Assembly: GCA_030603385.1 (NCBI GenBank)
Contig: JAUVXW010000019.1
Span: 1-64,000 of the forward strand
Source: Promethearchaeota archaeon
Lineage (GTDB): Archaea > Asgardarchaeota > Lokiarchaeia > Sigyniarchaeales > SOKP01
Reading direction: 5' to 3'
DNA length: 64,000 nt
Shown here: positions 1-6,336 of the stretch, piece by piece
Position numbering within the stretch: the stretch's first letter is position 1
Layout of the letters: every line of letters starts with the position of its first letter
Translations under genes and position numbers: made by a program
The notes under the pieces: model-generated
Databases searched by the model: none
Told to the model about the DNA's origin: nothing
The model's input: only the letters and a program-made list of their open reading frames with translations

Positions 1-731
1 ACTACTGCCGCCTTCCATTCACCCATCAGCCATTTCACTGTGATCCCATTTGTTGGTAAATAAAAGTTAATAGGAAAATTTCCGTGAAAACGCAGATCGA
101 GATCTGTCGAAGCTACATTGAAAATGGGTTGAGTATATCCTTCCAAGATAACAATTTCTCCACAATGTTGGCATTCATAATGAGATTTCATTTTATTCAT
201 TTTTTGTGCGTATTTTGGACAAGTTCTATTTTCAATAATTCTATATTTAATGATTTCTAATTTTTTTTCTTTTTCTAAGTCCTGTTTTGTTTTTGGCTCC
301 TTTTTTTCATATTTTCCTTCCCAACCCCAAAATTCATCAAAAGAATCCTCAATTTTTTCTAAAGTAATAATCAAATTATTAAGAACATCTTTATCATAGA
401 TTTTAAACATACCTGCATGCTGATAATTCTTCCACCAAGATAATCTAACATATTTCTCATTTGTTAAGTAAGCGCTATGACAAATTAATACAGCAAATAA
501 CCGATTTTCTGTTTTGTTTACTGTTATTCCTTTCTCACAAATTTCATATTGTTTATTTAAACTTGCATTTTTATGAAAATACTCCCCCTCTTGAAATTCA
601 CCTTTTTCTACTCTAGATTTATCCTGTGCAATTTCTTTATCCTTTTCTTTAACTATTTTTTTACATTGAGGACATTGAAAAATACCAGCAACTAATGACT
701 CCATTTCTACATTACATGCAGGACACTTCAA
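1..731 (-). CDS. Zinc-ribbon hypothetical protein (3' end outside window)
   Basis: An open minus-strand frame begins with TTG at 731, two bases after the stop of the upstream 366-aa gene, and runs off the left edge, so the C-terminus is missing. The protein opens with a zinc ribbon (KCPACN, then CPQCKK about 20 residues later), followed by a charged helical stretch. Near the edge there is a second ribbon-like pair in which CPKY replaces the first CxxC, while ECQHCG is intact, so that site may have lost a metal ligand. Tight spacing to the gene at 734-1834 suggests one transcript. I do not recognise the family. The coding call is good and the function is unknown. Confidence 0.7.
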   Translation of the reverse strand, partial: MKCPACNVEMESLVAGIFQCPQCKKIVKEKDKEIAQDKSRVEKGEFQEGEYFHKNASLNKQYEICEKGITVNKTENRLFAVLICHSAYLTNEKYVRLSWWKNYQHAGMFKIYDKDVLNNLIITLEKIEDSFDEFWGWEGKYEKKEPKTKQDLEKEKKLEIIKYRIIENRTCPKYAQKMNKMKSHYECQHCGEIVILEGYTQPIFNVASTDLDLRFHGNFPINFYLPTNGITVKWLMGEWKAAV

Positions 732-733
732 AA

Positions 734-1834
734 TTAATCTTCACTGCTAGTTATTATTAATCTTTCATAATCTAAATTTAATAATTTTATTTCTTTCTTA
801 GTTACCTTTAAAGCTTCTTCATTAATATTCATTAACTCTTTTCTTAGGTTTACTAATGTTTCCTGTATAAAGTCTAATGTGTTATCTTCATTATAAGTAA
901 CCTGTTCAATAAATTCAAGGTATTTGAATTTTTTATTCTTACCCGAATAATAATTTTTTAAATCAACGATTTTCTTTTCAATTTGAGCCATCTGATATCT
1001 AATTTTTAGTAAAAAGACTAACTTGGAGTTCCATTCTTTAAATAAAGTATCTTGTTTATTTATATTATCAAAATTAAATTTATCAGGCAGCGCAACGTTC
1101 TTTTCTTTTAGATACTTTATAATATCCTTATTTTCCTCCATTGCTTGATTGATTTTTTTTAAAACAAGTTTTGTATTTAAAATTGGGTCAAAAATTTTTA
1201 TGAATTCATTAACTTTTTCCTCAATTTCCTTAAATCTTTGATAAAAACCTTCTATGGTTATTTCTATTTTGATTGCTTGATAGATATTCCCGTATTGATC
1301 TAAAATATAATACAAATCATCTGCTAATGTATAATCATGTTCACCAATTTCATAAATTAATGAATGTATGACACTGCTTTTTTCACATCTTACGCCCTTT
1401 AATCTTGTGAGAGCCAAATTAAAATTTCTTCTTGTTAAAAACTTAAATTTCTTGTTAATTATTAAAAACAATGTATCATCTGGAACAGAAATAGTATCTT
1501 GTTCAATTGTTATCGTTTCTTCTCCTAATTTTATTATAAAATCATCATCTTTTTGTTCAAACTCTCTATTACTGCGAATATTTTTAATTAATCCTAAATC
1601 AATATAAATTTCAATAAATTCTTCATCCCAAAAATTAACGATGTTACTTTTATAAATATCATCTATGATTAGAATTCTTTCATAAGATTCTATGAGATTC
1701 TTATCACCTAAATTCTTAAATAAATCATTTCTAATTACATAAAGGAATAAAAGTATATATCTCATATCAACATCGTCCATGATGTTATCTATTAATTTTG
1801 CATCATCTTCCATCGTTAATCTTTTATGTTCCAT
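734..1834 (-). CDS. Hypothetical protein, 366 aa, helical
   Basis: The ATG at 1834 starts a 366-aa reading frame rich in Lys, Glu, Ile and Asn. The N-terminal half looks globular and mixed alpha/beta. From about residue 195 to the end it becomes long charged helices with heptad-like Leu/Ile spacing, suggesting coiled coils. I see no catalytic motif, signal peptide or membrane segment. It ends two bases before the zinc-ribbon frame at 731, so the two may be co-expressed and act together. The upstream region is shared divergently with elf1, which starts at 2045. I do not recognise the family. Confidence 0.75.
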   Translation of the reverse strand: MEHKRLTMEDDAKLIDNIMDDVDMRYILLFLYVIRNDLFKNLGDKNLIESYERILIIDDIYKSNIVNFWDEEFIEIYIDLGLIKNIRSNREFEQKDDDFIIKLGEETITIEQDTISVPDDTLFLIINKKFKFLTRRNFNLALTRLKGVRCEKSSVIHSLIYEIGEHDYTLADDLYYILDQYGNIYQAIKIEITIEGFYQRFKEIEEKVNEFIKIFDPILNTKLVLKKINQAMEENKDIIKYLKEKNVALPDKFNFDNINKQDTLFKEWNSKLVFLLKIRYQMAQIEKKIVDLKNYYSGKNKKFKYLEFIEQVTYNEDNTLDFIQETLVNLRKELMNINEEALKVTKKEIKLLNLDYERLIITSSED

Positions 1835-2044
1835 ACCTAAAATCCACTCATTATTTTTTAAATTGCGAAAACGTTTCAGTTAAAAAGAGTAATATAACTA
1901 ATTAATCATTCCTAAAAAATTTTTCTAAATTCATTAAAACAAGTTATTATAAAAGCAAAAATTTTTAGTTCTTGTTTCTATTTAATTAATTAGAAATTTT
2001 GAATTCATTTTTATAAATAATATCAATTTTAGGAGATTATTAAT

Positions 2045-2654
2045 ATGGGACGTCGTAAAAGAAAACAAGCTGCACCAAAAAGGGTTAAAAGAGTACCTAA
2101 GATCTTCACCTGCCCAGATTGATAAAATTGATTCCCGATTTTTCATGGATTGCGGTGAAAAGAGTGTTAAAGTTACTGATATTAAGAAAAAAGGTGCTTT
2201 TGCAACCGTAAAGTGCGGAAATTGCAGTCTAACAAAACAGGTATTAGTTAATTCTATTTCAGAACCAGTTGATGCCTTTGGAGATTTTATAGATATTTTT
2301 TATGCAGATCAAGAGATCCAAAGGTTAGAGAAGCGAAATCATAAATTAAAAGATGAGAATGAATGGGGAGAACTTGCGTTTTCTTACTCAATTTTATCAG
2401 ATCTTTGCAAAACCAAAGCTGCAATATTATTGGAAGAAGAAGATGTTAACCTGGAAGAAGTGAATGATTGGAAAATAAGAAGTGAGTATTATAAAAACCT
2501 TGAAAAAGATGCGCTTTTGAAACTTGAAACGGATGAATTAGAGAGAGGAGTAAGAACAGATGAAGAATCATTATTCGCTGAAAGCGATACAAAAATAAAA
2601 AAAGAAAGAAAAATAGACGATATATTTGATGATCCCGGTTTTCTAGAATTTTAA
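2045..2654 (+). CDS. Elf1-type transcription elongation factor, interrupted by 31 nt
   Basis: ATG 2045 has an AGGAG ribosome-binding site 10 bases upstream. It encodes MGRRKRKQ..., the basic tail typical of Elf1, and reads to KIFTCPD before TGA at 2120. The rest of the protein resumes in another frame at TGC 2151: CGEKSVKV, then VKCGNCSL, the second zinc knuckle. Deleting exactly 2120-2150 joins the parts as CPDCG...CGNC, a complete Elf1 four-cysteine zinc ribbon, giving 192 aa. Elf1 proteins bind RNA polymerase and aid elongation through obstacles. This one carries an extra helical, acidic C-terminus of roughly 110 residues beyond the usual short core. The downstream part could start alone at ATG 2145, but it would lack the first zinc ligand and the basic tail. 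Alternatives to splicing are translational hopping or a recent disabling insertion. Confidence 0.8.
2120..2150 (+). other. Candidate 31-nt mRNA intron with BHB-like ends
   Basis: The 31 nt between GAT (2117-2119) and TGC (2151-2153) break the elf1 frame, since 31 is not a multiple of 3. By eye the RNA folds as follows. Outer helix: 2110-2113 with 2152-2155. Central helix: C2114-G2148, C2115-G2147, A2116-U2146, plus G2117/A2145. Two 3-nt bulges, AUU at 2118-2120 and AUU at 2149-2151. Inner helix: GA and AAA (2121-2122, 2124-2126) pairing with UUU and UC (2139-2141, 2143-2144) around one U-U mismatch. Cutting each bulge after its second base, the archaeal splicing endonuclease rule, removes exactly 2120-2150 and restores the protein. 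GATTG is directly repeated at both ends, so the boundary alone is ambiguous by five bases. Confidence 0.65.
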
Positions 2655-2813
2655 AAATAAATTCTTGTTTTCTCATGAATATAATATAATGTTAAAATTC
2701 CTAACTAATCATCCTATTTGATTTACTAAATATTCACTTTTAATTGAATATATGATTAAAAATAGGTTTTAACAATATATTTTTGATTGTTACATATAAA
2801 GTATTATCTACAA

Positions 2814-2838
2814 GAAACCTTAAAAAATAGGGTTTTTT
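2814..2838 (+). terminator. Possible hairpin/T-tract after elf1
   Basis: A short AAACC...GGGTTT inverted repeat is followed by a run of T at the end of the elf1 to LRR intergenic region. It sits between convergent genes, so it could end transcription from elf1. The stem is short and archaeal termination relies mainly on T-tracts, so the call is weak. Confidence 0.25.
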
Positions 2839-2849
2839 AAGCACCTTAT

Positions 2850-3140
2850 TTAAATTCTAATTTTAACACCTAAATTAGTAAAAATTTCTTTAATCTTCAA
2901 AGTGTTTTCTAAGGGATTGCCCTGCAATGAAATAAGTTTTAAAGATCTTAAACTGTAAATAGACTCAGGAATTCTTTCTAATAAATTACTCCTAAGTCCT
3001 AAATTGTCTAAATTAGTGAGTTTGGTCAATTGTTCTGGAAAAGTTGAGATCTTGTTCCCCCCAAGGTCAAGAAATTGTAATAAATTCAAATTGCCAATCG
3101 TTTCAGGTATAATTTCTAGTTGATTATCATCCAAGCTCAA
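2850..3140 (-). CDS. Leucine-rich-repeat protein, short or truncated
   Basis: The 96 residues consist almost entirely of LRR units of about 23 aa: LSLDDNQLEIIPETIG, then LDLGGNKISTFPEQL, LGLRSNLLERIPESI and ISLQGNPLEN. This is the plant/Ras-type LxLxxNxLxxIPxxI pattern common in Asgard genomes. The only start codon is TTG at 3140. LRR-like coding continues upstream in frame for about 12 codons (IRHIQH...) to a TAA with no ATG or clear ribosome-binding site. It is probably the 3' remnant of a longer LRR gene, although a small stand-alone protein is possible. LRRs bind proteins, and the partner here is unknown. Confidence 0.55.
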   Translation of the reverse strand: MSLDDNQLEIIPETIGNLNLLQFLDLGGNKISTFPEQLTKLTNLDNLGLRSNLLERIPESIYSLRSLKLISLQGNPLENTLKIKEIFTNLGVKIRI

Positions 3141-3326
3141 GTGTTGAATATGTCTAATGAATTCTGTAATTTTAAAATTTAAGTGTTATATTAATTACTA
3201 AATCGATTCTAAAAGACTGTAAATTAAAAGAAAAAATTGACTTTCTTTGTAATAGAACTCATTAAATAATATCTCTTTTCTAAATAAATAATTTAATTCT
3301 TGGATTTTGGTTTGTGGTGAACCTAT

Positions 3327-3758
3327 TCAACCAGATGTGGATCTTCGCTTAGAAAACAGTTCTTTTAACTCTCCCATTATTGCCCCTCTCAGAGATACAG
3401 GACTTGCGGGTCTAGCAGGGGCAAGACCTCCAGGTGAACCCGGTGGACTTCCAGGTGCTGGTGGAACGCTTCTTGGTGGAGGACCAGGCGGACCAGATGG
3501 TGCCGCAGGTGCAGAGGCTGCTGGAGCTATTCCAGAACGTGATTTGAGCGCACTAATATCACTATTCACAGCATTTATTTGATTTTGCAAATTAGAAACA
3601 TTTGAATTGATACCTTGTAGGCTTTGGTCTACTAGATCTGGTATTTTTAGCACAATTTGCATTATCTTTTCAACAATTTCACCGAACGCATTTAATTTTT
3701 CTTCCATCGGTGCTTTTCTTGTACTATCTAAAAAAGAAGCAAATTCTTCTGCACACAT
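3327..3758 (-). CDS. Coiled-coil/polyproline protein with WH2-like tail
   Basis: A 143-aa protein starting at ATG 3758. Residues 1-45 are helical; about 45-72 form a coiled coil (VSNLQNQINAVNSDISALK). Residues 78-119 are Ala/Pro/Gly-rich with PPGPPPRSVPPAPGSPP, the kind of run bound by profilin or SH3/EVH1 domains. The tail, 122-137, reads LRGAIMGELKELFSKR, which resembles the actin-binding WH2 pattern R-x-x-[LI]-[LM]-x-x-[IL]-[RK], although the usual downstream Gly is absent. The order coiled coil, polyproline, WH2 recalls eukaryotic actin regulators (WASP/WIP type) or the WASH subunit CCDC53. This is inference from layout only. It lies downstream of the 207-aa coiled-coil gene and may share its transcript. 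Confidence 0.7.
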   Translation of the reverse strand: MCAEEFASFLDSTRKAPMEEKLNAFGEIVEKIMQIVLKIPDLVDQSLQGINSNVSNLQNQINAVNSDISALKSRSGIAPAASAPAAPSGPPGPPPRSVPPAPGSPPGSPGGLAPARPASPVSLRGAIMGELKELFSKRRSTSG

Positions 3759-3887
3759 TTTTCTACAATTTTTATAATTTCAAATATGATCTTACTATTA
3801 ATTATATAGATTTTTATTTAATAAATTTAAGTCTAAGCAAAGTAATGAAAATTTGATAATAATATAAAAAAAGAAGAATATATTTTT

Positions 3888-4511
3888 TTAACTTAATTCT
3901 GCTACGGTGTCTTTTAACTTAAGCCATAAGGCATTAATCTCATCCCTTACCTCTCTAAATTGATGGATTTTTTTAAGTAGAATATCACGAGCTCTATCGA
4001 AATCTCTTTGAACATCATTCAATTCTTGGTCAAGAACATTTAATTTATCACCGTCAATTAACTTATTTTTTACTTTTTCAACGTTTAAAGCTTTTTTTAT
4101 TACTAAAGATCTTTTATTTGCGACATCAGATAAAGCTTCTACAAATTCATCTTTTTTTGCAACTAAATATTCTTTTTGGACTGCTAAATCTTTGATTGCA
4201 TTCAAATATGTATTATTACCTTTAATGTACTCATCATTTTCTCTTATTATTTCTTGAAATAACTTCACTTCTTCATCCTTAATATTAGATCTATGTTCTC
4301 GAGCGAGTGTTTGCATTTGTTTCAAAACATCTCTAAAAGTCCGATTAAGCATTTCTCTTGTGTTATTTGCTTTTGAGATGTTTTCCGCATACTTTTTTTG
4401 GGAGCTGATCAGAGTACTTTGCGCTCTAGACAATTTTTTAAATTGCGAAACCAGCTCCTTCTCACTCTTGGCGAGTTCAAGTTCATCTGAATGCGTAATT
4501 ATAGGACACAT
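3888..4511 (-). CDS. Long coiled-coil protein, 207 aa, possibly BAR-like
   Basis: The ATG at 4511 starts a 207-aa protein that is nearly all alpha-helix. Three or more long charged helices of roughly 45-60 residues are broken around residues 105 and 150, with no cysteines after residue 2 and no membrane segment. The helix lengths, and the arrangement of an acidic segment followed by Lys-rich stretches, would suit an antiparallel bundle such as a BAR-type or tethering coiled coil. I cannot confirm that family by eye. It sits 129 bases upstream of the polyproline protein and 87 bases downstream of the nuclease-like gene, all on the minus strand. Confidence 0.7.
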   Translation of the reverse strand: MCPIITHSDELELAKSEKELVSQFKKLSRAQSTLISSQKKYAENISKANNTREMLNRTFRDVLKQMQTLAREHRSNIKDEEVKLFQEIIRENDEYIKGNNTYLNAIKDLAVQKEYLVAKKDEFVEALSDVANKRSLVIKKALNVEKVKNKLIDGDKLNVLDQELNDVQRDFDRARDILLKKIHQFREVRDEINALWLKLKDTVAELS

Positions 4512-4598
4512 AGATTTCTAAATCTCCTATGTAATATAATTTTTTTTTTATTCTATAGTATATAAATCCTTCTGATAAAATATTAATGGCGATTCAAG

Positions 4599-6308
4599 TT
4601 ATAAATAATTATCCATCTTTTTCTGATCATCTTTAGTATTATAAAATTTATTATAGTCTATTTCTGGAATATTTGCTAATTTCTGATTTGATAGGTGTTC
4701 ACATTGGTTAGTTATATATTGTTGCATATTATTAGGACTGATAAAATAAGGTACTTGAATTAATGTAACATCATTTTGTTTACATAGTTCTAGTTTTCTT
4801 AGATCATCTCTAATTCTTTGTTCTAAGTCGTCTAAAGTCTGGTTAAAATGTGGTACAGCGCGATAATGCTGTTCACCTTGAGCTTCAAATGCCAACTTTA
4901 AATCTTTATTATAACCATCTAATTCCATTTGATTACCTCGAGAATTTACTAGCCAATTTGGTCGTTCCTTTGGGAATTCTTTTTGAAAAATTTCTTCGAA
5001 GAACTTCCTTGATAATCTTTCAAATTTTCCTTGAGAACATTGAGGACACCAATCCCCTCTTATAAAGTTTGATGGGGCGCTTTTAAATATATGGTTCTCA
5101 CTGCATAGTATTTTCAAATTTTGATGTTGATTTTTGTAGTCTTCTGGTTTAGTAAGACACTTACCTCCCCTTTTCTCAATTAGATTTTGAATATCTTTGA
5201 ATGATCCTCTAAGTTTTTCGCCTATAACTTTATAACTGCACTCCCTACACCATTTTCCTTGTTTTAGGTCTTGAGCTCTAGTAGTAAATTTATGGTCGGC
5301 TTTACATCTAATTTCGAATCTTGTTCTTTGATTAAACAGCTTTTCTTTAGGGTTCTCATAGATGACTTTAATTAGTCTACCCCCCTTTTCTGTAATAATT
5401 TTTTTATGATCTCCAACAGAACCTCTCTGAGTATCCACTCGTTGTTTAACTGCACATTTCGGACACCAACTTTTTTTATTTATAATTGTATCTACACTTG
5501 TTTTCCAAGAATGGTTGCATTTTCCGCATTGGTATGACAATTTCGATTTGACAGTTTTAAATTCTTCGGGTTTTGATAAAATTTTTCCAGGTACTCCAGT
5601 TCTATTTATACTATTTGTTTTAACAATTTTTTCTACGTCTTTAAAAGTATATTTCTTCATGAGTTCTTTATATTTTTCTTCCCCCATCAGTTGCTTCATT
5701 CTGGTTTTCATAGTCGAAATTGAAGGGACTTTTTTACCTTCTTCGTGTAAATGATTACGGACTCTCTCGAGACTTTTGTATTGCTTGTATTGCTGGATCC
5801 AATCTCTGACATGTTTCTCCGAATATCTTCGCCTAGTTAAGCCCTTCGCAGGATCTTGGATTATGTTTTTTGGTAGCAGAGAAGGGCTATTATCTATACT
5901 TGAGGGATCATTTTTGTGCCCTAATGATGGATTCTTTGGTTCCTTCAGTGTTTTTGAGGGATCATTCTGAGGTCCCAATGCAAGGTTCTTTAACTCCTTC
6001 GGTGTTTTTAAAGGATTATTTTGAGGTTTTATTGCTAAATCCCTTGGTTCCTTCAGTGTTTTTGAGGGATCATTCTGAGGTCCCAATGCAAGGTTCTTTA
6101 ACTCCTTTGGTGTTTTTGAGGGATCATTTTGAGGTCTTATTGCTAAATCTCTTGGATTCTTCAGAGTTTTTGAAGGTTCATCCTTAGATCTTGATAAGGG
6201 ATTTAATGAACCTTGTTTTGGTTCAGGTTCTACTTTTGATAAGCTCTTGTCTGATTCTTTTTCAGGTTTCCGAGTTGGTTTAGCGTGTTCTGATAATTTT
6301 GAATCCAT
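4599..6308 (-). CDS. Tandem-repeat, zinc-ribbon, VSR-like nuclease protein
   Basis: A 569-aa protein. Residues 1-41 are Lys/Glu/Ser-rich; 42-137 are five 18-residue repeats (NDPSKTPKELKNLALGPQ type). About 155-210 is a helical, HTH-like region. Three treble-clef-like zinc ribbons follow: C261/C264 with C282/C285, C335/H339 with C354/C357, and C402/H406 with C421/C424. The C-terminal domain (430-525) has D464, E475 and Q477 in MELDGYNKDLKLAFEAQGEQ followed by HY, a pattern seen in VSR/PD-(D/E)xK-type endonucleases that carry several zinc ribbons. It probably binds and cuts DNA. The gene ends upstream of the coiled-coil genes and starts 28 bases after the ATPase stop, so it may be co-transcribed with it. 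Confidence 0.75.
   Translation of the reverse strand: MDSKLSEHAKPTRKPEKESDKSLSKVEPEPKQGSLNPLSRSKDEPSKTLKNPRDLAIRPQNDPSKTPKELKNLALGPQNDPSKTLKEPRDLAIKPQNNPLKTPKELKNLALGPQNDPSKTLKEPKNPSLGHKNDPSSIDNSPSLLPKNIIQDPAKGLTRRRYSEKHVRDWIQQYKQYKSLERVRNHLHEEGKKVPSISTMKTRMKQLMGEEKYKELMKKYTFKDVEKIVKTNSINRTGVPGKILSKPEEFKTVKSKLSYQCGKCNHSWKTSVDTIINKKSWCPKCAVKQRVDTQRGSVGDHKKIITEKGGRLIKVIYENPKEKLFNQRTRFEIRCKADHKFTTRAQDLKQGKWCRECSYKVIGEKLRGSFKDIQNLIEKRGGKCLTKPEDYKNQHQNLKILCSENHIFKSAPSNFIRGDWCPQCSQGKFERLSRKFFEEIFQKEFPKERPNWLVNSRGNQMELDGYNKDLKLAFEAQGEQHYRAVPHFNQTLDDLEQRIRDDLRKLELCKQNDVTLIQVPYFISPNNMQQYITNQCEHLSNQKLANIPEIDYNKFYNTKDDQKKMDNYL
5898..6185 (-). repeat. 54-bp coding tandem repeats (108-bp paired period)
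   Basis: Five in-frame 54-bp units encode residues 42-137 of the nuclease-like protein. Units alternate between two types (TLKEPRDLAIKPQ and TPKELKNLALGPQ), so the strongest identity is between units two apart. For example, about 60 bases at 5940-5999 and at 6048-6107 are nearly identical. This implies recent duplication of a two-unit block. The encoded linker is Pro/Lys-rich and probably disordered. Confidence 0.85.
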
Positions 6309-6336
6309 TATGTTTTCCTCACTTTTATTTCAATTT

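Noticed and set aside
2145..2654. Independent 169-aa gene starting at ATG 2145
   Set aside because: It would lack the first zinc ligand pair and basic tail of Elf1, and this ATG lies inside the 31-nt insertion with no ribosome-binding site.
3307..3582. Gly/Pro-rich plus-strand reading frame
   Set aside because: It is the antisense of the polyproline gene; the repetitive codons keep both strands open.
5898..6185. CRISPR-like repeat array
   Set aside because: Units are contiguous 54-bp in-frame coding repeats with no unique spacers.
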